Shown one piece after another: positions 1 to 11,369 of a DNA stretch of 64,000 nt. Both the position numbers and the translations under genes were made by a program. Position 1 is the stretch's first letter, and each line of letters opens with the position of its first letter. Source of the stretch: Coprinellus micaceus (Eukaryota > Basidiomycota > Agaricomycetes > Agaricales > Psathyrellaceae); NCBI GenBank assembly GCA_951394405.1, contig OX596335.1, positions 930,001 through 994,000 on the forward strand, given 5' to 3'. The notes under the pieces were generated by a model. It made no database searches. It had not been told where the DNA came from and saw nothing but the letters and a program-made list of their open reading frames with translations.

Positions 1-1388
1 GAGTGGGATGTACCGACACCATGGGCATCAGTCTCGTAGGAATGGTATGCGCCCCTCACGAGCTTCACACCAAGGGCATACCCATTCGTCCGGGCGTCAT
101 TGATAGTGTGTGCAAGGTAGAGGGGCGTACGGCGTAGGTAGGCTTGGTATGTCGCGTAGAGGAGGGGCTGGAGTCGGTCATGACCAGGTTCCGACGAGGA
201 CGATGGAAGTGCATTGAAACGGCGCATAAGCGCGTGGGTGAGCGCGTCAACAGCGGGCTGGTACCAGCTGTTCGGCTTTAGATGAGATGAAAATGAACTC
301 AAAGAATACGACTCACCTGTACTCGGCGTCCATCAACAATCGGACACCTCTGTCTTGAGCTCGTTCGCATATCTTGGTAAGATCATTATACAGGTCGTGA
401 ATGTCTTGAATATCTTGAGGTGTCATCGACGGGTCGTTATCCCGAGCCTTCTGCTCGAGCGAATAAATAATGTCCATGTCTAGAGGGAGCGGAGATCCAG
501 GGAAAGGAATAGACTCTGGCCGTACGGATTCCTTGCCCATGCTAATGCGGAGAAGCCTGTCATATGGTATCTCGGAACCGTCGGAAATGGATCCTCTATG
601 TCTAGTCTTCATTTCCTCTCTTGCCGAAGTGATATACTTGGAGAAGTTGATGAGGGCATGTGCGCTAGGAAGCATCGCAGTCAGCTTTATCGCGACCCAC
701 ATCCCACGACTGTTATCTACGCGAGTCGGAAGGGGCTCAGGGGAACCACTTCCTGTTATCGTAGAATGATAAGGAGCCGTGGCCCTGCTCGCTCCCCTCA
801 GAGAGTCCTCGAAGTCGGCGGCGACATCAATGCTCCTGAGGGTCTCCTCAACGATACGTTTGTGAGGAGGGAGGCCTGTCAGCGCGAAACGACTCGAAGC
901 CGATCCTTGAGCGCCTCCGGATCCACTGGCTTCGCTCGCGTCGACCTCTACCGAATAGGAGAATATGGCGCCCTTGTTGGCCGCACGTAGTGCCCTGAGT
1001 AATGGCAGCGTAGCATTGGCTGTTTCTCCTCCAACGAACTAGTGGGGTAATACTTCAGTTGACTCTTGCCTGACCTAAATGCAACCCATATCTGAATGGT
1101 GCATACCTGGTCGAAGAAGGTCACTTTCACCAACCCAAACGCCAGATGTCGCAGGCCGGGTACGCTCGTAACGGCATCCAAAAGCCTGGGAGAATGGTCT
1201 ACCAAAGGTGGTATGGAACATAGCGTGTAAACGATATATGACCTGACGAGGGCTCTGAGAGGCAACTCGTGCGGGGAGGTTGGGGAGGACAGCGAATCGC
1301 TGTTTAGGAGGAGGTATGCGGGTAGTGTTGCTGCTGAAGCAAGGAATAGTGGGCCAGTACGAAGCCGAGGGCGAGGGAGGCGTCGCAT
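1..1388 (-). CDS. PUT1: Proline dehydrogenase, mitochondrial (3' end outside window)
   Basis: This enzyme oxidises proline to pyrroline-5-carboxylate with FAD in mitochondria, the first step of proline use. Exons read 1107-1388, 317-1038 and 1-267 (continuing beyond the window), joined by GT-AG introns of 68 and 49 nt that keep frame. About 423 residues are visible. Family hallmarks include FVGGETA just after the first intron, WVAIKLTAML, GVRLLMDAEYSWYQPA across the second junction, and NGYALGVKLVRGAY near the window edge. The N-terminus is arginine-rich and hydrophobic, as expected of a mitochondrial presequence. The start ATG at 1388 opens the exon and no better upstream start was seen. Only the C-terminal catalytic end of the barrel is missing, by truncation at the window edge. 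Assignment is confident; exon borders are inferred. Confidence 0.93.
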
Positions 1389-1701
1389 GGCGTTGGCGGC
1401 GGTAGGTGGGGGGTGGAATGAGCGAAGAATGTAACCCAGAAGAGAGGACGAGTCGGTTAAATACGCGTGGGGGGCTTCAGAGCGCCCGATACCGGCCGGG
1501 GATGACCCTGCAGGTGCTGTGTAGGAATAGTAACTGTGTCATCCAGAAGGCTTGATCCAAGGTACATATGGCAGTCGGATCTCGCACCCAGCAATAATAA
1601 TGCACGGATCTTCATGCTCCGCACGTGACAACACGGTTCAACAAAACTCCCCTATCCTGCTCCCAATCCAACTCCACCAACAAAGCACTCCTTTATCCAC
1701 T
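1389..1701. other. Intergenic: PUT1 upstream / PP2C-like 3' flank
   Basis: About 310 bases between two minus-strand genes. It should hold the PUT1 promoter and the 3' end of the PP2C-like gene. No convincing ORF, TATA box or repeat was seen. Confidence 0.4.
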
Positions 1702-3819
1702 CTAGTCGAAGAAAATGACGGTTAATCCAATATCGTCCACAAACCTCGCGACTTGTTCGCGATTCATCAACGACAACGCCCTCACAAAGTCCTCTCTCTC
1801 TCCCCCAACTGCGTTTCGTAGAACATGCGCGGCAACGTTCTCCCTGTCCCTCTCGCTGAACACGAACGGCACGTTGTGCATCTTCCACGACAACGAGTAG
1901 CGAAAGGCCTTCCTAGCCGAATTCAAGCTGTCATTCTTCCTGCTGAGTCGGTCAAGCTCCGGGTCGTCGGAGGCTGAAGCGGAAATGATTGGCAGTTCGG
2001 TGCGGTCCACGAGTCTCCTTTTCCTGGGACGCCCATGCTCAGCGACCATCTTCATAACATGAACCTGGTCGTCGTACGGCAGCGATTCTATCTTCTGCAT
2101 CTGCGGCATCAGTTCGACGACAGGGTCATCCGCCAGGAATGTCGCGTCCTTGAAAGCGCGAACGGACACTGGACCTTGACGGTTGGCACCATTCCCACCC
2201 TTCTCCCGTCCGCGTTCTTCGACCCACGCACCAACAAGCCCGACAACTTCTTCGCTGTCCAGGCATTCGAAGAGACCCTTGCTAGCAAGGACGATAAAGT
2301 CGCCAGGCTGAATGCGGACGGAGGTGATCTCAGGCTCAGCGGTTAGGAGTTGGGGACTGGCGCTGTTCAGAGGTGTCGGCGGTCGACATAAAGGCGGGAA
2401 GGCTGGGGAAGAAACAGGATGTGGCCCTTGGGGAGGCAAGTCAGGTGGGCTGACCCCAGGCGGGCCTGGTAACGTTCCGTCCAGGAAGAAATCGGGGAGT
2501 TCGTCACCCAGGAATTCATCTTGCAGAGCGCGCTGGAAATCGAGGGTCCACTTCAGAGCGCCAGCCCCGAACCCTCTTGTCACAGGTAGGCCAAGGTATG
2601 ATTTGCGTTTTGGGGCTGTTGAAGGAGTAGTCGGATCGTTGAAGAAGAGTTGATGCCCCGGATGAGCTGCTTGCAGTCGCGAGACTTCTTCTGCATTGGA
2701 TGGTGTTTGATCTGCTGTGAGTGTGAATGGGCGATAGAGGGTGTGGTAGTGGGAACGTCGACGAGAAGGTAGAGGAGTTTCACTCTGAGTAGTGGTGTCT
2801 GGGATGAGTTCTGGGGACGCGGTTCGAATAGGTCTTCCGAGAACAGCTCTCGAGTCGCCAGCAAGCGCAAGAGTCAGGACTTTCGTATCGCTCTCGTATA
2901 GGCCAACCAGCGCTGATGAGACAGAGGAAACTGCCTTCGTAATCTCGACTGCATCGCCAGTCATATCAATTCCTGCCTTCTGCTGCTTCAACATTTGGGA
3001 AATCCGCTCGACGATGCCGTACACCATACGGTAGTCCGTCCCGATGAAGCCACGCTTGAGTGCCCGTGCTATCTCATCCTGCGGAACGATTGGACGGACA
3101 ACATCGGGGGTAAACTTGGGCGCTTCTTCTTGGTTCAGAGCCTCGAGATAGGAAATGGAAAGCCCACCCTCCCCGTCGGACGAATAGGAGTGCGGCGAAG
3201 ATGTGAACGCCTGCGACGCGTCGTAAGCGCTCGCTGCATCCGTAGCAGCACGTGAGATAGCATCGAGGAGCATATCCCCCAGGTCCCGTGGGTTCTGGCC
3301 ACCAATTATATGCGACAGTGCGAGGGTATGGGTGGGCAGGCCGACAAGCCAGGTGAAGACGTTGATATGGGGGGGCTGGTGGCTATAGGCAGCCCAGCTG
3401 ACCAGAGATATCCCTGTCTTGTCCTCCTGTGCCGGGTATAGAGTGGACGAGGACTGGTAGATACCGTAGTCTGCTATGACGCGGTGTAACCGATCGCGTG
3501 AAAAGTCGAGAGAAACGTTCAACCCATCTTCATCTTCATCTTCCGCACCGCCGCCGGATCCGTCTCGAGCGAGAGCAACCCCTGCATCATCTTCTGCGGT
3601 ACCGGCGTTGTCCCCACCGGGCTGTCCATCCTCGACCGCAAAGAGATGGGTTGGCTGGAGCCAGAGCAGAGCGCCGGCACCAACTACCACCGCACCTGCC
3701 CCAATAGCCAGGGCCGTCCCCTTCGTCGATGTCTTTGGGTGTGCCGGTCGCGAAGAGACCCATTGCCGTTGTGGTGTCCATCTTGGTCGCGGGAATCGAA
3801 TGCGGGCGGTTCTGAGCAT
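1702..3819 (-). CDS. Mitochondrial PP2C-like protein, probable pseudophosphatase
   Basis: A single exon encodes 705 residues. Residues 1-35 look like a mitochondrial presequence and about 35-60 form a hydrophobic anchor, as in the Ptc5/pyruvate dehydrogenase phosphatase family. The PP2C fold is recognisable from QEDKTG (about 131-136), the AGDSRAVLGR core motif, the VTRGFG strand, IQPGDFIVLASKGLFE, and a C-terminus ending DDIGLTVIFFD after an NAVGG motif. Key active-site residues are missing. Where active enzymes have DGHGG there is VFTWLVG (about 154-160), and the SDG metal ligand has become SKG. The usual FGD is FGA. The ED pair and the last DD remain. The most economical reading is a catalytically dead mitochondrial scaffold or regulator; an unusual metal site cannot be excluded. 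The low-complexity acidic stretch at 65-100 is also unusual. Confidence 0.82.
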   Translation of the reverse strand: MLRTARIRFPRPRWTPQRQWVSSRPAHPKTSTKGTALAIGAGAVVVGAGALLWLQPTHLFAVEDGQPGGDNAGTAEDDAGVALARDGSGGGAEDEDEDGLNVSLDFSRDRLHRVIADYGIYQSSSTLYPAQEDKTGISLVSWAAYSHQPPHINVFTWLVGLPTHTLALSHIIGGQNPRDLGDMLLDAISRAATDAASAYDASQAFTSSPHSYSSDGEGGLSISYLEALNQEEAPKFTPDVVRPIVPQDEIARALKRGFIGTDYRMVYGIVERISQMLKQQKAGIDMTGDAVEITKAVSSVSSALVGLYESDTKVLTLALAGDSRAVLGRPIRTASPELIPDTTTQSETPLPSRRRSHYHTLYRPFTLTADQTPSNAEEVSRLQAAHPGHQLFFNDPTTPSTAPKRKSYLGLPVTRGFGAGALKWTLDFQRALQDEFLGDELPDFFLDGTLPGPPGVSPPDLPPQGPHPVSSPAFPPLCRPPTPLNSASPQLLTAEPEITSVRIQPGDFIVLASKGLFECLDSEEVVGLVGAWVEERGREKGGNGANRQGPVSVRAFKDATFLADDPVVELMPQMQKIESLPYDDQVHVMKMVAEHGRPRKRRLVDRTELPIISASASDDPELDRLSRKNDSLNSARKAFRYSLSWKMHNVPFVFSERDRENVAAHVLRNAVGGEREDFVRALSLMNREQVARFVDDIGLTVIFFD

Positions 3820-4267
3820 GGCTCAGTCCCGCAGAAGTGAGGAGGTGGTGGTGATGCAAAGTTGAGCTGGAATTGCTGTGCTCATCGTGCTCGACGTCGT
3901 CTGCGGCCATCAATCACGACGGAACTTTATGCCCTGAATTCCTAAAGCTCTGAAGTGGAGTCCAGATTGTCCAAGGCGCTTGCTTGGTACCTCTCAAACG
4001 CCTCTTCAGGGCCCGCACTCGGGGCATAGTCATACGTGTAGGCCCAGTTTTTATAACACTAGTACCTGTATGAGAATTTACACCAAAAAGAAAGCCATCT
4101 AGCCAAAGTATTTATGCGAATATTCTACACGATGGAGACACTAGAAGAGAAGGCAGAAAAATAGATACGATGGTTGGAATGCATGGTTGAAAACGAAAGC
4201 GACGTGAAAGAGCGTAAGTAAACCCCACGACCACACCTCTCATGCTGGGCCAGGCCAGGCATGGAAA
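3820..4267. other. Intergenic: RPB1 3' flank and PP2C-like upstream region
   Basis: About 450 bases between two minus-strand genes. It contains an AT-rich stretch near 4035-4190 suited to RPB1 polyadenylation, and the promoter of the downstream gene. No further gene is supported. Confidence 0.4.
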
Positions 4268-7200
4268 CTAATCCCAAGACGGGCTCTGCTGATAATGGGT
4301 GGTCGACCCGTTTTGCGTCGTCTGCTGGGGGCTCGTCGGCGACCATCCCGGGGACTGCGGGCTATAAGCGGGTGACGCGGGAGCTTGAAGGGTATCAGAA
4401 AGATGTCATTTAACAATAAAGGAAAACACTCACAATAAGCCACAGGAGACATTGGAGAATAGGAAGGGGAGGTGGGAGAAAGCTTGGGGGATGAGGGCGA
4501 GGCGTTGGGAGAGTACCTGGGCGAAGCGGGCGACATATGCGCGGGTGAGTTGGGGGAATATCTTGGAGAAGCGGGGCTGAAGGACGGGCTGGCTGGTGAG
4601 TATCGTGGCGACGTTGGGCTGAATGAGGGAGACTGGGGACTGTATCGAGGCGATGTGGGGGAGTACGAGGGTGACTGAGGAGAATACCTGGGGCTAGCTG
4701 GGGAGTAATTAGGGGAGGTGCCGCCAAGGTTGAGAGCAGGTGAGTTGGGCGAGTACGTGGGTGACGTAGCCCCCGGTCTTGAGCGATCGTAGAATGGGGA
4801 TGTCGCGTAGCCGGCATAGGGCGACGTAGGAGCGGCGCCGAATGGGGACCTCGGTGCGAAGCCAGGGGAGGAAGGGGAGTAGGCGTTGGGAGAGCTGGGG
4901 CTGTAGCCCGGGCCTCCCGGTGACATGCCTGGGCGGTGGGGGCTCTGGGGGAAGGCAGAGTATTGGAAGTTGGCAGCATCCTCGGCTCCGTTGGAAGCAA
5001 GAGGGGAGAAGGCCGCGCTCATGGGGTTGCCCTGGAACAAGCCATCCTGCTGCCATTCGGGGGAGTTGGTGTCGTAAGGAGTCATCGCGACCTGTCCAGG
5101 AGTCATACCACCGTCAATTTGGGCGGCCAACATGGACTGGACCGGCAGACGATGGTCGACGATGGCATCCTTGAGCATGTCAATATCCAGCGCTACCTCG
5201 AAAGCTCCTGTACCCATAGGCGCCATCTGCCCAAACATGACGTTCTCGGCGATACCATGACAGTCATCCTTCTCTCCAACAGCCGCGGCCTCCATCAGAA
5301 TCTCCACCGTCTCCTCGAAGGAGCACCTCATCAACGCTCCAGTGTCAGCGCGGTTAATACCATGTCGAGTAATGGCCATTAGTGTCCCGCGATGTGTCAT
5401 GAGGTCGCAAAGCAAGGCCAAGTGTCGATAGTTGACATATGAGCCGTCGAATTCGATAACGTTTCGGATTTCCTTCATGATAGCGCCGCGCGCAGCCTCG
5501 ATGCCCAATACGTTGAAAACCTCCACGCAGTTGTTCGAGTACGTTCGCGACGCATCCACGCCCTCCACCGTCATAACCGCCTTCAGGTTTGTACCGTCCG
5601 TCTCCAAGATCCACTCCGACTCCTTGATCGTCTTGATCGCACCCTCTCCGTCAATGATCACCTTGTCCGAAGGCGTCAGGAAGACACGGTTGATACCCTT
5701 GACACCACGAAGGTTCACCGAGTTCAACATGGTGCTCTCTAGTTGACGGAGGAAGATATCCTCCTCCACACCCATTCCATCCTCGTCCTTTTCTGAGCTA
5801 CCCAACACTCGGCAACGAATAACGAGCTTCTCCGAGTTATCCTCCGACCAGATGACGAACAAGTCCGACTTGAAGCACTCGACGATTTTGCTGGCAACGT
5901 ACTGCATGGTGAGTTTGCGATCAAGGATTTTAGACCGGTCGAGGACGAGCCGCAGCAACCACGGCGACTGGAGGTGGAGCTTGCTCTCGATATCCTCATC
6001 TGGAATGGCGAAGAAGGATTCGACGAAGAGTTCATCCTCTTCGATGACGGTTGTTTGGACGTCAGGGTCGTACCAGATCTCGACGGCAGCGGTGATGGTT
6101 CGGAGGGACGTGAAGGCCAACTCCTGCTGGACGTTCTTCGCAAGAGCAGCAGTCGTGGCGATTTGGGACTCGAGGTGGATGGTGAGGGAGGGGGTTTTGA
6201 TGTTTGTGGCGACGTTGATGATTTCTTTGAGACGAGGAACACCCAGGGTAACGTTCTTACTCGAGACACCGGCGTAATGGAAGGTGTTGAGGGTCATCTG
6301 CGTAGCCGGTTCACCAATGGACTGGGCGGCGAGGGTACCACACATCTCTCCGGGGTGGACGAGTGACTGGTTGAACTTCGTCTCCACCTCACCGAGCACC
6401 CACTCGAAAGCCTCCTTCGTCAAGTGGTATTGCTCGAGAACCTTCCTGGCCGCAAACGTTGCGCGAAGGTGCATCTTGAACATCAGGGTCGCGTTCTCTT
6501 GTGCTTCGTGACTCAGGGCATCATCGCCTCGGACGACAATCAACCTCTCACCCAGTTCCCGAACACTGTCGACGATGTACGCCGGCTCCAGGTCGCTGGG
6601 TTTGCGGCGGTCGATGTGGAAGATCTGAACGGCGTTTTGGATGATGCGGTAGAGGTTGACGGGGAGGTAGAACGAGACGCTGGTAGAGGCGCGGGGGAAG
6701 ATGAAGTGGCGAAGGTCGTGACGATCCTTCGAGAGCTGGGCAAACTCCTGATCGAGCTTCTCCTGGAGTTCTGTCGACGAGTCATCGACGCCGACCTGCA
6801 AAACACCGGCCATGAAGCCACCGGCGGGGTCCGTGACGTCGACGCGGTACTTGTGCTGGAACTCCGCGTTGTTGAGACCGAACGTCTCAATCGTCTGCTT
6901 CTCAATGAAGGCACCATCCATGCCGTCTTCTCCGTATACAAACTGGATAAGGTCGCCGAGGGAGTTTCGCACCGTGCCGTCATAGCAAACCATAACATCT
7001 TCCAGAGCCTTGACGAGACGGCGTTGGATGTAACCCGTCTCGGCGGTCTTGACGGCAGTATCGATGAGACCTTCTCGACCAGCCATAGCGTGGAAGAAAA
7101 ACTCCTGTGGGGTTAGACCTCGCAGATACGAGTTCTCGACGAAGCCGCGGGATTCGGGGCTGAAGTCGTCCTTGGTGAAATGAGGGAGACTACGATGGCG

Positions 7201-10200
7201 GAAGCCGAAGGGGATTCGCTTTCCTTCCACGGACTGTTGACCCACACAAACTGACATCTGGGAGATGTTGATGAACGAACCCTTGGATCCGGCCACCACC
7301 ATCTGCTTGACGTTGTTGTCCTCCTTCAAGTGCTTCTGTGCGTACTGACCCGAGGTATCACGAGCTTTGTTGAGTACCGTCTCGACGCTGCTCTCGAACG
7401 ACTCTCGTAGAGTCATACCGGGCTTCATCTTTAGCTTGTCCTGCGTCGCCTCCTCGATAATGCCAGCCACCTTCGCTTTACTCTCCGATATCGTTTTGGT
7501 GATGTACGACATGGTGCCCGCGTCGGCGATCGTGTCACCGATACCGATACTGAAGCCGTTGTGGAAGAGCCAGTAGTTCACCACCATCTGCAACCCCGTG
7601 AAGAGAGCCTTCGTCACCTCCGGACCCTTCTCACGGAAGACGACGTGGACGAGACCACCTTGGGACGCGCCGACCGTCTTCTTCTCCACGATACCGAAGA
7701 TCAACTCGCCATTCTCGATCAGGACACCGTCATCGAACACGGGGTTCGACGACCTGGGATCGGGTGCTCGGTGGATGTTGATTCCCTTCGGAATGGCCAT
7801 GCTGAGGATCTGCTTGCCCGTCCAGAGAGGCTTCGGCTTGAGAATAGCAGGTATCGGGACTGCGCCGTCCCAGTCCGGCACCCAGAGGAGGATGTTCTGC
7901 ACGGCGTTCCAGTCCATGAAGCAGTCGCGCAGCGTGAATTTCCGGATGCCGCAAAGGGTATCTTGGACGATGCCCATGACGGGCTTGTTGGCTTGCGGGG
8001 AGATAATCTACGAGAGTTGAGTATACGACGACAAACCCCATGGAAGATAACACACCTGACGAGGCACCCAAGCGATCTGACTGAGCTCAGCTCGCGTCTC
8101 TTCGCTTTGGGGGACGCTGAGAAGACACCGTTAGTACGGGGCGACCTTGGATTATCAAGTGAACATACTGCATGTTCATCTCGTCGCCGTCGAAATCGGC
8201 GTTATAGGGAGGGGTACTGTAGAATGTTCAGAGATTGCGAGTGCCTTGTGCACCGGTTTACTTACACAGAGAGGTTCAGGCGGAAGGCTACAGGTTGGGG
8301 TAAGCATCTAGTAGATTGTGAAAGAGGGCGCGCGACGTACTGGAGTAGGGCATCAATCGCACACGATGACTCATCATACTCATCTTGTGCAGAGAAGGTT
8401 GCCGGTTGAAGAGCACAAAACTGCAAAGCTGGTGAGGATGATAGGCAATATAGAAAGTAAAGGAGATACGCACTCTCCATCCTTCAGATGACGCTCGACA
8501 ATCCAGCCATATTGCAAGAAGGCATCGGCCCGCTTGTTGTACCGCAAGTCGATACGCTCACCAGTGTCACGAACGACATAACGGGCGCCGGGATAGGTCG
8601 TTGGGCCATTCCGGACAAGCTCCTGGAGGTGGCCAATGTTGTAAGGCGTGACTGTAATGAGAATAAGCATCGAAGCGACCTCCGAAGACGCGCAAAATGA
8701 CTTACCTCGCTCAGGAAAGGTCAAGTTCATGGCGATACTCCTTGGAACACCGACTTCGTCAAGCTCCAAATTGGGGTCACCGGTGATAACAGTACGGGCC
8801 GAGAAGTCAACACGCTTTCCCATAAGGTTACCTCTCAGACGGCCCTCCTTCCCCTTCAGACGAGCGCGGATAGCCTTCACAGGACGACCTGACTTCTGCA
8901 GGGCTTGTGGAATCCCCGCTATGTCGTTGTCCATATAGGTGGCCACATGGAACTAGGGGCGCTTTAGAAACGCGTACAACGAAGGGGGAAGGGAACCCCA
9001 ACCAGTACTCACCTGCAGGAGCTGCTCGAACTCGGAGATGACGTGGGCGGGGGCACCTTCCTGTTCACACCGTCTTACGTTCGCAGAAGCTTTGATGACG
9101 TCCCCAAGCTTATAGGTCAGATCGTCTTCGCTACGCATAGCCCCGCCGTCAACAGCGATACTTGGTCGCACAGGGGGAGGAGGTACGGGGAGGACTGTGA
9201 GGATCATCCACTCGGGACGGGCGTATTCATCGGAAAGTCCCAAAAGATGGAGGTCGTGGTCTGAGATTTTCTTGAAAACGGTGTAGATCTCAGAGGGCGT
9301 GATCTGACGCTTATCAGGTTGAAGCGACTTCATCTCCTGGGGGGAGGTGAGCAAAGGGCACCACGGCAAGAGATGCGATACCTACGTCGTCATCGTCTTT
9401 CGTCTTCTTGTATTGCACAAACATCTTCAGACCCTCCTTTCGGACAAGGGGCTGGATATGACCACAACCGCCGTGACCCTTCTTAGGTTCTTCACCCTCG
9501 ACCTCTGCACCCTCCTCCTTGGGCTCGTCAGTTGAACAGACCATCTTCGTCTTGCAGTGCGCCCAAACGACTGCCATCCGCGCTTTAGGGTCACGTATAT
9601 GACGTATCTTGTCGGCGAAGTTGGGCTCCATCTAGTCAGATTGAATGGAAGGGGACAAGGTTGCCAGACGATATAGAAGTGAAAATGTCAGCGATCTAGA
9701 TTCTACGACACGATGTCCACAACCAACTATCCAAAAGCAAGACTCAAAGGGCAAGAACACGAGCATTCGCGCGGCAAGGGGGCTAGACACGTCACGTCTA
9801 TGGGTGCAGAACCAAGCGACGCGTCAACAGAGCTGCTTAACAGCCTGTGACGGACGGTAAATCCAACCAGACGCGCAAGACCTTCGCAGGCCCGGCGTCG
9901 AGTTCATTTCCGCACTCGTTCAGCCCCCCTTTTCACCCACACCTCGTGCCCAACCGCTCCTGAGCAGTTGCAATGGGATGAGCGCGGCGATCAAGCGACC
10001 GAAAACGCGCACTCGTGTTCCCCCGCCAGGTGGAAGAGCGCCCTCGTTGTCAAGGGTCTATCGTGGTGTGGGTTTGGGGTTCTCCATGGTATGTGGAGAG
10101 AGCCCCCAGAAAATGGGATGGTGGGGTGCGAAACGAGTAGACGAAAAACAGAAGGCGCGACTCACGATATCATCTTTGAGCTTGCCACAGTTGACACAAA

Positions 10201-10632
10201 TAGACTCCAAAATCTTCTTGACTTTCACGATGAAGCCTGCCGCAGCATGAACACGCGAGAAAGAGAAGACAGTCAAGGACGACGCACCAGGATGAAAGAC
10301 AGGCCTCGCCAACTCGATGTGTCCAAAGTGCCCAGGGCACTCAGCCATACCCTCACCACACGTCTGACATTTGAAATTCCTATCTATCGTCCCCATCCTC
10401 GGATCCATGAGTCCACCAATCTTCGGCTTGCGCGTCGCCTCGTCCATGACTTCAGGATGTTCGATCTTGGCGACAGAGATGGCTTTCTGCGGACGGTGGG
10501 TTAGACACAGAGAGCACAAGTGGCGTCGTCATCACCAAGACTTACGATTTCCTCTGGCGACAGGATACCAAACTGAACCTCCTTTACTTTGCGGATCGGC
10601 GCCGCGGAATAGGCGAACTGGTGTCCCAACAT
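4268..10632 (-). CDS. RPB1: RNA polymerase II largest subunit
   Basis: RPB1 forms the catalytic half of nuclear RNA polymerase II. Thirteen exons (10546-10632, 10288-10486, 10166-10236, 9386-9631, 9013-9336, 8706-8952, 8474-8651, 8341-8420, 8266-8287, 8169-8216, 8056-8116, 4434-8007, 4268-4383) sum to 1750 codons, close to the yeast length. Visible hallmarks are the zinc-binding clamp [17 protein letters not shown] in exon 2, [13 protein letters not shown], the catalytic [10 protein letters not shown] loop near residue 490, and roughly 200 residues of C-terminal heptads (from about 1545) of the YSPTSPS type, many with R, Q or F variants. Exon 9 is only 22 nt yet carries the conserved FRLNLS segment. 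The first long intron (9632-10165, 534 nt) is ten times the local norm. The final exon encodes the last heptads and an acidic tip ending SPSWD. Confidence 0.97.
8266..8287 (-). other. RPB1: 22-nt micro-exon of RPB1
   Basis: Between two short introns, these 22 bases supply parts of the conserved run STFRLNLSVTPPYNAD. Skipping it would shift frame ahead of the catalytic aspartates. The phases on both sides fit only if it is included. Confidence 0.85.
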
Positions 10633-11076
10633 GATGGTCGAAAATCGAAATTTGCGCTCGTATGTGGGGGTTGTGGCTCAGAGAGCGAGAGTGGGTCTGA
10701 AAGGTATGAAGTAGGCGTAAAAGAAGCGTCCAAATGGTGAATTAATGTTCAGAATCGATATCGTAAGGTTCCGGGAGAGACTAGGGCGACTTTTTGCAGT
10801 CTTTTTGGCGAAAGAACGAGCGGGCAGAGAAACGGGGAAAATGGCCAAAGGGGCGCGAAACGTCTAGAAAAGCCGCAACGAGGGCCCCTGTCGGTCTAGC
10901 GAACGTGTCTTGCCGTCAGGAAGTCGCCGACGCTGCGTAAACGAGGGATTGAGGTCGTCGAGGGTGGATGCGTGGTGGTTGGGAGACAACCGACGATGAC
11001 CCAGTCCCTTCGCAGGTCGGGCCCGTCACCAACAATGCTGACAAAGGCGTCACATGTCACGCTTCTGTCACAAACG

Positions 11077-11084
11077 TATATAAG
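11077..11084 (+). promoter_or_regulatory. TATA box candidate
   Basis: The octamer TATATAAG is followed after about 20 bases by a long C/T-rich tract and after 109 bases by an ATG. This spacing is typical of a regulated fungal promoter. Use in vivo is inferred. Confidence 0.45.
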
Positions 11085-11192
11085 GCTCAGGACCAGATTC
11101 CCCAGATTCCCCCTCTGTCTACCCTCCTCAACACCTTTTGCTCACTCCTCTCTTGTGCTGTGCTCGCTGACTCGAAGTTACTCGTTCAATAG

Positions 11193-11369
11193 ATGACTCG
11201 ATACTCGGAATACCTCGTTCAAGGCTGTGCTCTTCCCGGTCACATTGCTCTTCGGATCCCGATAATATGGAAATCAAGGGCCCCGGTTGGACCCTTGGAG
11301 GTGTTGGACAATTATCGTCTTGTGGAGGCTGGCGCACGTCGTATGTGCCGTTGTGTACTCGATGAATAA
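11193..11369 (+). CDS. Short unrecognised ORF downstream of TATA box
   Basis: An ORF of 58 codons starts at the first ATG after the TATA box and ends TAA. The product (begins MTRYSEYLVQ, ends CRCVLDE) matches no family I know. It has no signal peptide or membrane segment. It could be a small protein, the first exon of a spliced gene, or a chance ORF in a long noncoding leader. The promoter context is the only support. Confidence 0.2.
   Translation: MTRYSEYLVQGCALPGHIALRIPIIWKSRAPVGPLEVLDNYRLVEAGARRMCRCVLDE

Noticed and set aside
5739..6366. Long open frames on both strands opposite RPB1
   Set aside because: They are in other frames of a GC-rich, strongly conserved coding exon and show low-complexity S/R-rich or acidic translations without family similarity.
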